64,000 bases of DNA from contig NZ_CP122458.1 in assembly GCF_032598905.1 (NCBI RefSeq), positions 496,001 through 560,000 of the forward strand, in the 5' to 3' direction. This document shows positions 54,676 to 62,720 of the stretch, piece after piece. This DNA is from Streptomyces sp. 11x1. Lineage in GTDB: Bacteria; Actinomycetota; Actinomycetes; Streptomycetales; Streptomycetaceae. The notes beneath the pieces are model-generated. The model had not been told where the DNA came from and made no database searches. It worked only from the letters and a program-made list of their open reading frames with translations. Each line of letters opens with the position of its first letter. Position 1 is the stretch's first letter. Both the position numbers and the translations under genes were made by a program.

Positions 54676-55230
54676 CTCTTCGTCAACACCACCGGCGTCG
54701 GGCAGCAGCACGGGGCGTTGCACCGCCCGCGGCCCTGGCCCGCCCGGGGGACGCGGTGCTGCCGTCCGGGCCGATCGGACTGCGCGGCACGACCGTCCTC
54801 AGCACCCGGGAGGGGGCGCTTCGAGAGCGAAACATCGCCTCGGACAGCCGCCCGCTGCATCGCCTCGTGGAGGCGCTCGCGCACGTCGCCCCGGACGTGC
54901 ATGCCCTGCGACCCGACCCGGGGCGGCCTGGCCGCCGCGCTCAACGAGATGGCCCGGGACTCCCGGGTCGCCGTCGAGATCGACGAGAGCGCGGTCCCGG
55001 TGCCCGAGGCAGTCGCGTCCGCATGCGACCTGCTCGGCCCGGATCCGCAGACAGTCGCCGACGAGGGGTGTCTGGTGGCTTTCGTCTCGGCGCCGGTGGC
55101 CGAGGAGGCCCTGGCCGCGATGCGGTCCCTGCCGGAGGGCGCGCGGGCGGTGCGGATCGGTGAGGTGGCGGCGCGAGGACCGGCCGGGCGGTTGACCCTG
55201 CGGACGCGGGTGGGCGCGCTGGCGGACCGT
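54676..55230 (+). pseudogene. hypE: hypE 3' remnant with frameshifts
   Basis: Fragments of HypE in three frames: 'LFVNTTGVG' (54676), 'ARPGDAVLPSGPIGLRGTTV' to 'HVAPDVHAL', then 'DPTRGGLAAALNEMARDSRV' and 'EIDESAVPVPEAVASACDLL' to 'AVRIGEVAARG'. The N-terminal ATP-binding part and the C-terminal PRIC tail with the carbamoyl-accepting Cys are missing. The junction to hypD shows that one deletion removed the rest of hypD and the first part of hypE. HypE makes the cyanide ligands of the active site. Confidence 0.88.
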
Positions 55231-55263
55231 CGGACTTCCAGGCAGCCTCCGGCAAGCTCAGCG

Positions 55264-55854
55264 TCAGCTCGTCCGCTGTCCCCACTGCGGGCCGATCCGC
55301 GCCCACTCCGTGTCCCACGCCGCCATCCGCCGTCGTTCGGCGCGCCGGTGGACGACCCAGCCGAGGCAGGAGACGGTCACGGCGGTGCCGACGGCGGTGG
55401 CCGTGCCCAGGGCGACGCCCTGGAGCGCCGCGTCGTCCCTGTCGAGGGGCGCGGGTACGACATTGCCGTGACGGTCCAGCCACACCCGGACCGTGGCGCC
55501 GCCGTCCGTGCCTGGCTCGACGCGGGCCGACCCGGTCCGGGGGGAGCCGTCGGCCGCCGTCCAGCGCACCTCGGCCCACACCTTGCCGCCGGTACCGGCG
55601 GTCGCGGAGACGGTGGCGGGAGCGTCCTCGGTGAGGACCGCGGAGACAGGCTGCCGCTCGGCCCTCCGCTCGTTCAGGTTCCGCTCCACGTCGTGCGCGG
55701 TCGCCGCGCCGACAAAGGCGCCCACGGCGACGGCGAGCCCGCAGACCGCCAGCAGCAGCCGGCCCTCCACGACGTCGCTCCGGCGCCGGAGGGGGTTCGC
55801 CCGCCAGCGCCACAGCCACAGTCTCCGCGTCGCGCGGTGACGACTGCGAGCCAT
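55264..55854 (-). CDS. Rv1733c-like membrane protein (second copy)
   Basis: A 196-residue protein with the same plan as the one at 30545-31150. An Arg-rich start ('RHRATRRLWLWRWRANPLRR') leads to helix 'LLLAVCGLAVAVGAFVGAAT', an external domain with 'VWAEVRWTAADGSPRTGSARV' and 'VRVWLDRHGNVVPAP', helix 'GVALGTATAVGTAVTVSCLGW', and a tail ending 'WDTEWARIGPQWGQ', parallel to 'WGAEWDRVEPLW' in the first copy. Function is unknown; the family belongs to the DosR regulon in M. tuberculosis. It is divergent from the P1B ATPase, with boxes between. Confidence 0.85.
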   Translation of the reverse strand: MARSRHRATRRLWLWRWRANPLRRRSDVVEGRLLLAVCGLAVAVGAFVGAATAHDVERNLNERRAERQPVSAVLTEDAPATVSATAGTGGKVWAEVRWTAADGSPRTGSARVEPGTDGGATVRVWLDRHGNVVPAPLDRDDAALQGVALGTATAVGTAVTVSCLGWVVHRRAERRRMAAWDTEWARIGPQWGQRTS

Positions 55855-56169
55855 CGTTCGACACCCCCTCGCCCTTCTCGTGGGTCGTGAGGACCCGCCG
55901 GACACGGCAGTGCCCTTCAGGGAAATCTCCCAGTGCGCCGCCCGGACGGGCAGGGGCCGACCGGGTCCTTCTCCGGGGCCGTCCGGGCCGCACCGGACCC
56001 GACCGGCCCCGTGGCTCCGGGGGGGGAGGGGCCGTCCGTCCCCCTCCCTGGACTGTGCGGCCCCGGGCCGGACCGTCGCATGTGCGGGACGCTGGGATCG
56101 GAGCCCTGCGCCGACCGAAGGCCCGTCCAGCGAGCGGAGCCGTGCCGGACGGGGCGAGGAGGTCGGCTG
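55855..56169. other. Divergent promoter region
   Basis: 315 bp without a coding sequence, holding the three tandem boxes. The right half (56020-56160) is GC-rich and unremarkable. Confidence 0.45.
55953..56010. promoter_or_regulatory. Three tandem putative dormancy-regulon boxes in a divergent promoter
   Basis: GGGGCCGACCGGGTCC (55953-55968), GGGGCCGTCCGGGCCG (55975-55990) and GGACCCGACCGGCCCC (55995-56010) have centres 22 and 20 bp apart. They lie between the Rv1733c-like gene (start 55854) and the P1B ATPase (start 56170) and could serve both. Confidence 0.5.
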
Positions 56170-58464
56170 ATGCGTGGGCGACTGGCACGGTACGGAACGG
56201 ACGCGCTGCTGTTGGCGGTGACCACGGCGGCGCTCGTCGTCGGCGGGATCGCCTGGCTGGCGGGCGCGCCCGAGGTGGCGGATCTGTGCTGGGCGGCCGG
56301 GACCGTGGCGGCGGTGGCGCCCTCGGTGATCTGGATCCTGCGCGCCCTGCACCAGGGACACGCGGGCGTCGACGTGATCGCCGTCCTGGCCCTGGGCGGC
56401 ACGCTCGCCGTGCGCGAGTACCTGGCCGGCGCCCTGATCGCGGTGATGCTCGCGACCGGCCGGGCGCTGGAGGCGGCGGCGCGGCGGCGGGCCTCCCGCG
56501 ATCTGAGCGCGCTGGTGCGGCACGCCCCGCGATCGGCGCGCCGCCGCATCGGGGCCGAGGTGCGCACGGTCGCACTGGCCGAAGTCGCGGTGGACGATCT
56601 GCTGGTGGTCGGACCCGGCGAGGTCGTCCCCGTCAACGGGCGGGTCGTCGACCGCTTGGCCGTCCTGGACGAGTCGGTGCTCACCGGTGAGTCCCTGCCC
56701 GTCGAGCACGGCCGGGGAGAACTGGTGCGCAGCGGGGCCGTCAACGCGGGTACCGCCTTCGAACTGCGGGCCACCGCCACCGAGGAGGACAGCGCCTACG
56801 CCGAGATCGTCCGGCTCGCCCGGCAGGCCGGTGCCGAGACCGCCCCCGTGGTGCGGCTAGCCGACCGGTACGCCGCCTGGTTCGTGCCGCTGAGCCTGGT
56901 CGTGGCGGGTCTGGCCTGGCTGATCGGGGGGTCGGCGACGTCCGCGGTCGCGGTGCTGGTGGTCGCCACGCCCTGTCCGTTGCTGCTCGCCGCCCCGGTG
57001 GCGATCGTCTCGGGACTCTCGCGGGCGGCCCGTCGGGGAGTCGTCGTCCGTGACGGCGGTGCCCTGGAGAGCCTCGGCCGTGCGCGCACCCTGGTTCTGG
57101 ACAAGACGGGCACGCTCACAGCGGGGCGCCCCCGTGTCGTGGACGTCGCCGCGGCCCCGGGCGGCGAACCGGCGGAGGTGCTGCGCCGGGCCGCCTCCCT
57201 CGACCGGTTCTCCCCGCACGTCCTCGCCCAGGCCCTCGTGGACGAGGCACATCGGCGCGGACTGGAACTGTCCATGCCCGCGGACGTCCACGAGGAACCG
57301 GGGCGCGGCGCCACCGGCTCCGTGGACGGTCGTGCCCTCTTCGTGGGCCGGATGCCCGTCGGGCAGGAGACCGCCGCATGGGTCCGCGCGGTCGACAACC
57401 GGTCCGTGCTCGACGGGGCGACCGTGGTCTGGGTGACGGTGGACGGTGCGGTGGCCGGTGCCGTCCTGCTGCGTGATCCCCTGCGCCGGGACGCTCCGAG
57501 GACGCTGCGGCGGCTGCGGGCGGCCGGCATCGGGCGCCTGACGATGCTCACCGGCGACCGCTCGGAACCCGCCCACGAGGTCGCCACCGTCCTCGGGCTC
57601 GACGACGTGCGGACCGGGCAGTCCCCCGCCGACAAGGTCGCCGCGGTCCGGGCCGAACGCGCCCACGCCGTCACCGTGATGGTCGGCGACGGCGTCAACG
57701 ACGCTCCGGCGCTGGCCGCCGCCGACGTCGGGGTCGCCATGGGGGCGCGCGGCTCCAGCGCGTCCTCCGAGGCGGCCGACATCGTGCTCACCACGGATCG
57801 GGTGGACCGGCTCGCCGACGCCATGGGCATCGCCGTACGTGCCCGTCGCATCGCCGTGCAGAGCGCGCTGGGCGGCATGGTCATGTCGCTGGCCGCGATG
57901 GTGGCGGCGGCCTTCGGGTTGCTGCCTCCGGCCGCCGGTGCCCTCCTCCAGGAGGGCATCGACGTCGTCGTCATCCTCAACGCGCTGCGCGCGCTGCTCC
58001 CGGCCCGCGACGGCGCCCAGGTGCTCACGCCCACCGCGGAGGAGCTGGTGCACCGGTTCGCGGCCGAGCACGACGACCTCCGGGAGGTGGTCGAGGCTGT
58101 CCGGGCGGCGGCGGACCGGCTGTCGCAGGCCCCGCAGGGCCAGGCGCGGGAATCCGTCGAGCAGGTGCACCGGCTGCTGACCGAGCGGCTGCTGCCGCAC
58201 GAGCACGCCGAGGAGCACCAGCTCTACCCCGCGCTCGCCGACTCGCTGGGAGGCCCGGAGGCGACGGCCACGATGAGCAGGGCCCACGCCGAGATCGACC
58301 GTCTCGCCGACCGCATCGCCACGCACCTCACGCTCACCGACGCGGACGGCGGGCTCCGCCCGGAGAACCTCGACGACCTCCGGGCCTGCCTGTACGGGCT
58401 GTACGGCGTCCTGCGGTTGCACTTCGACCAGGAGGAGGAGAACTACTTCTCGCTGGCGCCGTGA
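56170..58464 (+). CDS. P1B-5-type metal-transporting ATPase with C-terminal hemerythrin-like domain
   Basis: A 764-residue heavy-metal P-type ATPase. The metal-site helix reads 'VATPCPLLLAAPVAIVSGL' (TPCP at 267-270). The phosphorylation motif is 'DKTGTLT' (Asp311), the actuator 'TGES', the hinge 'GDGVNDAP'. TPC(P) together with a C-terminal hemerythrin-like domain (here about 620-764, 'HRFAAEHDDLREVVEAV', 'LPHEHAEEHQLYPALADSLG', 'HFDQEEENYFSL') defines subgroup P1B-5, represented by Sinorhizobium Nia, linked to iron and nickel efflux. No N-terminal HMA domain is present. The ATG follows 'gaggaggtcggctg'. Fe(II) export or Ni handling during hypoxia is inferred. Confidence 0.92.
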   Translation: MRGRLARYGTDALLLAVTTAALVVGGIAWLAGAPEVADLCWAAGTVAAVAPSVIWILRALHQGHAGVDVIAVLALGGTLAVREYLAGALIAVMLATGRALEAAARRRASRDLSALVRHAPRSARRRIGAEVRTVALAEVAVDDLLVVGPGEVVPVNGRVVDRLAVLDESVLTGESLPVEHGRGELVRSGAVNAGTAFELRATATEEDSAYAEIVRLARQAGAETAPVVRLADRYAAWFVPLSLVVAGLAWLIGGSATSAVAVLVVATPCPLLLAAPVAIVSGLSRAARRGVVVRDGGALESLGRARTLVLDKTGTLTAGRPRVVDVAAAPGGEPAEVLRRAASLDRFSPHVLAQALVDEAHRRGLELSMPADVHEEPGRGATGSVDGRALFVGRMPVGQETAAWVRAVDNRSVLDGATVVWVTVDGAVAGAVLLRDPLRRDAPRTLRRLRAAGIGRLTMLTGDRSEPAHEVATVLGLDDVRTGQSPADKVAAVRAERAHAVTVMVGDGVNDAPALAAADVGVAMGARGSSASSEAADIVLTTDRVDRLADAMGIAVRARRIAVQSALGGMVMSLAAMVAAAFGLLPPAAGALLQEGIDVVVILNALRALLPARDGAQVLTPTAEELVHRFAAEHDDLREVVEAVRAAADRLSQAPQGQARESVEQVHRLLTERLLPHEHAEEHQLYPALADSLGGPEATATMSRAHAEIDRLADRIATHLTLTDADGGLRPENLDDLRACLYGLYGVLRLHFDQEEENYFSLAP

Positions 58465-58500
58465 GGGACCTGGCCGCAGCGCGGAAGAGGCGACACACAC

Positions 58501-58532
58501 GGTACGGCGGGCGGCCCGCCGCCCGCCGTACC
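58501..58532. terminator. Strong bidirectional hairpin terminator
   Basis: GGTACGGCGGGC-N8-GCCCGCCGTACC: a perfect 12-bp stem between the convergent ATPase and flavodoxin genes. Confidence 0.7.
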
Positions 58533-58551
58533 GCCCGCTACCCCTTCCAGG

Positions 58552-59067
58552 TCAGAGCCTCTCCCCCTGGGGCGCCCCCAGCAGCTCCTTCGCGATCCGG
58601 CCCGCCCACGCCTCGATCGCGGGAAAGTCCCGGAAGTCGCCCCCCTTGCCGGACTCCACGATGCGGTGGGCGATGAAGCCCTTCGCGCCCTTCTCCAGGC
58701 AGCCGCCGAAGGTGATGTGCTCCCTGGCGTCGAACCGGATCATGGCCCTGCGGACACCGGGCACGGGCGGGATGTCCCGCTCGGAGGCGGAGGCGTCGAG
58801 GGGCCCGCTGCTGAACAGCCACAGCGGGCGGGCGGGCAGTTCGCGGCGGTGCCGGCGCAGGAAGCGGCGGGCGTTCTTCTGCCAGCGGCCGGCGTAGACC
58901 CCGCCGCCGACCACGACGGCGTCGTACGGCAGCAGGGTGACGACGGATTCGGCGGGCCGCGCCTCGGCCGTCAGCCCCTCCTTGTTCAGGGTCTCGGCGA
59001 TGGTCTCGGCGATCCGGGCGGTGGATCCGTTGGTCGTCCCGTAGGCGACCAGGACTTTGGCGTTCAT
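58552..59067 (-). CDS. Flavodoxin-domain protein (MioC/HemG-like)
   Basis: A 171-residue flavodoxin-fold protein. The FMN phosphate loop is 'VLVAYGTTNGSTARIAETIA' (T/S-x-T-G/N-x-T pattern), the second FMN loop region 'DAVVVGGGVYAGRWQKNARRFL', and 'PLWLFSSGPLD' the third strand. The pattern 'GGVYAGRW...ARRFLRRH' recalls HemG-type (protoporphyrinogen oxidase or menaquinone-linked) flavodoxins. The partner is unknown. ATG 59067 follows 'gggaggctcaacgtc'. It is convergent with the P1B ATPase. Confidence 0.9.
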   Translation of the reverse strand: MNAKVLVAYGTTNGSTARIAETIAETLNKEGLTAEARPAESVVTLLPYDAVVVGGGVYAGRWQKNARRFLRRHRRELPARPLWLFSSGPLDASASERDIPPVPGVRRAMIRFDAREHITFGGCLEKGAKGFIAHRIVESGKGGDFRDFPAIEAWAGRIAKELLGAPQGERL

Positions 59068-59138
59068 GACGTTGAGCCTCCCTCTCACGGCCCTGCGCGC
59101 CAGCCCGCCCTCGCGGACCGCGCGTCACGGCCTGCGGT

Positions 59139-59870
59139 TCACAGCCTGCGCAGCCAGGGGTCCGCGACGCCGTGCAGTGCCTGTTCGGCGGGTTCGATTC
59201 GTGCGTCGTCCAGCCGCCAGGTGAGTTTGTCGACGACGCCGACCACCCCGTCGACCTGGCGGGTCATCGAGACGGCGATCTCCGTCTCGCTCTTGCGTTC
59301 CATCTGGCCGGAGAGGGTGACGACGCCCTGGTCCACGGTCACGTCGACGCTGTGCGGGGCCAGCCACAGGCTGCGCACCACCACCTCCCGGGTCACGGTG
59401 GAGCGGATCTCCTCGTCGGGCCGCAGGAAGACCTGGAGCAGGTCGCGCCGGGTGACGATGCCGACGAGGCGTTCCTCCTCGTCCACGACGGGCAGCCGCT
59501 CCACGCGGTGCTGGGCCATGGTCCGGGCCGCCTCGACGACGGTGTCCTCCGCGTGCACGGTGATCGGCGGCTCGGTCATCAGCCGGCCCGCGGTACGGGC
59601 CTCGGCCTTGGCGGCCTGCCGTCGTGCCCTGCGGGTCAGCGCGCCGAAGGGGTGGCGCCTGCGCGGCTCGTAGGGGTCGGGGGCCTCGGCCTGCCTGGCC
59701 ATCAGATCGGTCTCGGAGATGACCCCGATGACCTTGTCGTCGTCGTCGATCACCGGAAGTCCGCTGATCCGGTGGTCGGCGAGCAGTCGGGCGACCTCCT
59801 TGAACGGGGTGTCGTACTCGGCACGGACGACGTCGGTCGTCATCACGGAGCCGACCTTGTCATGCTTCAT
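59139..59870 (-). CDS. CBS-domain pair with C-terminal BON domain
   Basis: A 243-residue protein. CBS1 starts 'VGSVMTTDVVRAEYDTPFKEVARLL', with 'LPVIDDDDKVIGVISETDLM'. A basic linker ('RRHPFGALTRRARRQAAKAEA') separates it from CBS2 ('LMTEPPITVHAEDTVVEAA', 'LPVVDEEERLVGIVTRRDLL'). BON follows ('SVDVTVDQGVVTLSGQMER'). The longer linker distinguishes it from the other copies at 34444 and 53899. ATG 59870 follows 'gagggaagagcc'. Its start lies 13 bp from the end of the GNAT/synthetase gene on the same strand, so they form an operon. Confidence 0.94.
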   Translation of the reverse strand: MKHDKVGSVMTTDVVRAEYDTPFKEVARLLADHRISGLPVIDDDDKVIGVISETDLMARQAEAPDPYEPRRRHPFGALTRRARRQAAKAEARTAGRLMTEPPITVHAEDTVVEAARTMAQHRVERLPVVDEEERLVGIVTRRDLLQVFLRPDEEIRSTVTREVVVRSLWLAPHSVDVTVDQGVVTLSGQMERKSETEIAVSMTRQVDGVVGVVDKLTWRLDDARIEPAEQALHGVADPWLRRL

Positions 59871-59883
59871 GGCTCTTCCCTCC

Positions 59884-62577
59884 TCAGCGAAGGCGCCGCA
59901 AATAGGGATCATGGGGCCTGCGGGGCAGCAGGCGCACGCGCGCGTCGAGCACGGAGACTCCGGCCGATGTCGCGAGAACGGGGTTGAAGTCGGCCTCGGC
60001 GAGCTGCGGCAGGTCGGCCGCCATCCGGGACAGCCCCAGCAGCAGCCGCTCCAGGCGTTCGAGGTCGACCGGTCCGCTGCCGCGCGCGCCGAACAGCAGC
60101 GGGGCGCAGCGCGGTGCGGTGATCAGGTCGTGGACGTCGTGGTCGGTGAGCGGGGCGAGCCGGGCGGCGTGGTCGCCGAGCACCTCGGTGGCGGTGCCGC
60201 CGAGTCCGAACAGCACGAGCGGGCCGAAGACCTCGTCCTGGACGACGCCCGCGAAGAGTTCGGTGCCGCGTGGGGCGAGCGGCTGGACGACCACGCCGGC
60301 CAGCAGGTCACCGAAGCGGGTCTCGAAGTCACGGAAGGCGGCGCGGACCTGCGAGTCGCCCTGCAGGTCGAGGTGGACCGCGCGCTGTTCGCTCTTGTGT
60401 ACGAGACCCGGCCAGTGGGCCTTCATGACCACCCGGCCGTCGGGACCGCGCAGCCGGTCGGCGGCGAGGACGGCGGCGTCCTCGGTCTCGGCCCAGGCCC
60501 ACGGGATCTGCGGGATGCCGTAGCAGGACATCAGGTCGGCGCAGGTCCGCGGGTCGAGCCAGCCGCCGTCCGGGTGGACGGACAGGAACGTGTCGACGAT
60601 GTCGTGGGCGCGGCTCGTGTCGATGCCGTCCAGGTGCGGCACGGTTCCGGCCGGGCGGGCCAGCCAGGCGGCGCGGTGGGCTGCGTGGGTCAGGGCCCGT
60701 GCCGCGGCCTGGGGTTCGGCGTAGGAGGGGACGGTGCCGCCGCCGGTGGCGGGCAACAGCCTGACCGGCAGGTCCTGTTCGAGTCGTACCGCGACGACCG
60801 GTTTCGGCCTGGGGCCGGGGGCGTCGGTGAGGGCCCTGATGAGGTCGTCGCCGGTCGCCGCGGCGACGGCCGTGGGGACGAGGGCCAGCAGCACGGCGTC
60901 GACCCCGCCGTGCCGCAGCACCCGTTCCACGGCGTCCCCCAGCTGTTCCTCCGTGACGGCGGCGGTGGCGTCCACGGGGTTGCCGACGGAGGCGCCGCCG
61001 GGCAGCAGGGTGAGCAGGTCGTCGACGAGTTCGGGGGTGAACGTCGGGAGGAGCAGTCCGGCCTCCACACAGGCGTCGGCGGCCAGGACGCCCGCGCCTC
61101 CGGCGTTGGTGAGGATGGCGACGCGGAATCCCTTCGGCAAGGGCTGGGAGTGCAGGAGGGCGGCGGTTTCGAGGAGTTCGCCGACCGAGCCGGTGGCGGT
61201 GACACCGGCCTGGGTGAACAGGGCCCGGCGGGTCATGGTCGGGGTGGCGGCGGCGGCCGTGTGCGAGGCGGCGGCCCGCCGCCCTGCCTCGGTGCGGCCC
61301 GCGTCGACGGTGAGCACCGGCATACGGCGGGTCACCCGGCGCGCGGTGCGCGAGAACGCCCTGGGGTTGCCGAAGGACTCCAGGTGGAGCAGGGCGAGGT
61401 CGGTGCGGCCGTCGCTCTCCCACCACTGCAGCATGTCGTTGCCGCTGACGTCGTACTTGTCGCCGAGCGAGGCGAAGGACGACACTCCGATGCCGAGCCG
61501 GGAGAGCCCGTCGAGCAGGGCGATGCCCACCCCGCCGGACTGCACCGCGACACCGGCGGTGCCGGGGCTCGGATGACCGGCGGCGAAGGTCGCGTCGAGG
61601 CGGACGGCGGGGTCGGTGTGGGAGATGCCCAGGCAGTTGGGGCCGACGAGGCGCATACCGTGTGCGCGGCAGGCCTCCCGCAGAGCGCGCGCCTGGTCAC
61701 GGTCCAGGCCCGCCGTCACCACCAGCAGGGCCCGTACGCCGGCCTTGCCGCATTCCTCGGCCGTGGCGGGGACCGCGGCGGCGGGTACGGCGACGACCGC
61801 GAGGTCGGGGGTCTGGGGCAGTGCGGCGACGGACGGGTGGCAGGGCACGCCGAGGAGGGACGCCGCGGCGGGGTTCACCGCGAACAGCCGTCCGGTGAAT
61901 CCACCGGTGCGCAGGTGGTGCAGGACGGCGCGACCGACGGACCCCGGCTTGCGGCCCGCGCCGATCACGGCGACGGTGCGGGGGCGCAGCAGCGGTTCCA
62001 GGCTGGCGACGTCGGCGGCCCTGCCGCGGGCCTCGACGGCCGTGAGGTAGGTGTCGTCCTCGGTCAGGGTGATGGTGCAGCGCACCTCGGGGCCGTCGAA
62101 GCTGCGGGACATGCTCAGCCCGAGGTCGGAGAAGAGCCGGAGCACCTCGCTGTTCTCGCTGAGCGCGTCGGCGGTGAAGGTGGTGACTCCCTCCGCGCGG
62201 GCGGCCGAGACGAGATGCTCGATCAGCAGGGTGCCGACGCCCCGGTGGTGCAGTCCGTCGGCTACCGCGATGGAGATCTCGGCCGTGCCGGCGTCCTCGC
62301 CGGCTTCGTACTCGGCGAGGCCGATCACCTGGCCGGCGCGCTCCGCCAGGAGCGCCCGGTATCCCGGACGTGGTGGGGCACAGGCCCGGTCCGCCGCCAG
62401 CTTGGCCGAACGCCGGCTCGCCGCGAAGAACCGCAGCCGCAGATTCTCCGAGGACATCTCCTCGTAGAGTCCCTGGAGCTGATCGTGATCGCCTCGCTCC
62501 ACGGCCCGGATGCGAACGGTCGTTCCGTCCGCGAGCAGGGCGTGGACAGGGGGGCGGCTGAGCAGGTCGTCCGTCAT
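59884..62577 (-). CDS. Protein acetyltransferase-like fusion: N-terminal GNAT plus NDP-forming acyl-CoA synthetase
   Basis: An 897-residue fusion. Residues 20-185 form a GNAT domain ('VRIRAVERGDHDQLQGLYEEM', 'VADGLHHRGVGTLLIEHLV', acetyl-CoA loop). Next come a CoA-binding Rossmann domain ('VAVIGAGRKPGSVGRAVLHHL'), a succinyl-CoA-ligase-like part ('VGPNCLGI', 'QSGGVGIALLDGL', 'ASHTAAAA') and an ATP-grasp domain ('VVMKAHWPGLVHKSEQRAVHLDL'). Streptomyces PatA has this GNAT-first order and acetylates acyl-CoA synthetases; Salmonella Pat has GNAT last. A likely in-window substrate is the synthetase at 25678-27465 with its PKTRSGK site. ATG 62577 follows 'ggagacctgcc'. A box lies upstream. Confidence 0.9.
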   Translation of the reverse strand: MTDDLLSRPPVHALLADGTTVRIRAVERGDHDQLQGLYEEMSSENLRLRFFAASRRSAKLAADRACAPPRPGYRALLAERAGQVIGLAEYEAGEDAGTAEISIAVADGLHHRGVGTLLIEHLVSAARAEGVTTFTADALSENSEVLRLFSDLGLSMSRSFDGPEVRCTITLTEDDTYLTAVEARGRAADVASLEPLLRPRTVAVIGAGRKPGSVGRAVLHHLRTGGFTGRLFAVNPAAASLLGVPCHPSVAALPQTPDLAVVAVPAAAVPATAEECGKAGVRALLVVTAGLDRDQARALREACRAHGMRLVGPNCLGISHTDPAVRLDATFAAGHPSPGTAGVAVQSGGVGIALLDGLSRLGIGVSSFASLGDKYDVSGNDMLQWWESDGRTDLALLHLESFGNPRAFSRTARRVTRRMPVLTVDAGRTEAGRRAAASHTAAAATPTMTRRALFTQAGVTATGSVGELLETAALLHSQPLPKGFRVAILTNAGGAGVLAADACVEAGLLLPTFTPELVDDLLTLLPGGASVGNPVDATAAVTEEQLGDAVERVLRHGGVDAVLLALVPTAVAAATGDDLIRALTDAPGPRPKPVVAVRLEQDLPVRLLPATGGGTVPSYAEPQAAARALTHAAHRAAWLARPAGTVPHLDGIDTSRAHDIVDTFLSVHPDGGWLDPRTCADLMSCYGIPQIPWAWAETEDAAVLAADRLRGPDGRVVMKAHWPGLVHKSEQRAVHLDLQGDSQVRAAFRDFETRFGDLLAGVVVQPLAPRGTELFAGVVQDEVFGPLVLFGLGGTATEVLGDHAARLAPLTDHDVHDLITAPRCAPLLFGARGSGPVDLERLERLLLGLSRMAADLPQLAEADFNPVLATSAGVSVLDARVRLLPRRPHDPYLRRLR

Positions 62578-62659
62578 GGCAGGTCTCCTCCGGGCCGGTG
62601 ACACTTCGAGCATCCAGCGGATCGGAAGGAGATCCCATGGGCTGTCCGGGGGCGGGACG

Positions 62660-62675
62660 GGGGCCGGTCGGCCCT
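62660..62675 (-). promoter_or_regulatory. Putative dormancy-regulon box
   Basis: GGGGCCGGTCGGCCCT lies 83 bp upstream of the GNAT/synthetase start codon. It matches the type motif in both arms. Confidence 0.5.
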
Positions 62676-62720
62676 AACCGGGCGACCCCAGCGGCCCCGG
62701 GCGAGCGACGTCGGCGCGGG

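Noticed and set aside
54718..55890. A 390-residue protein spanning the hypE remnant and the region beyond
   Set aside because: Only its first part (54900-55230) matches HypE; the rest is antisense to the intact Rv1733c-like gene.
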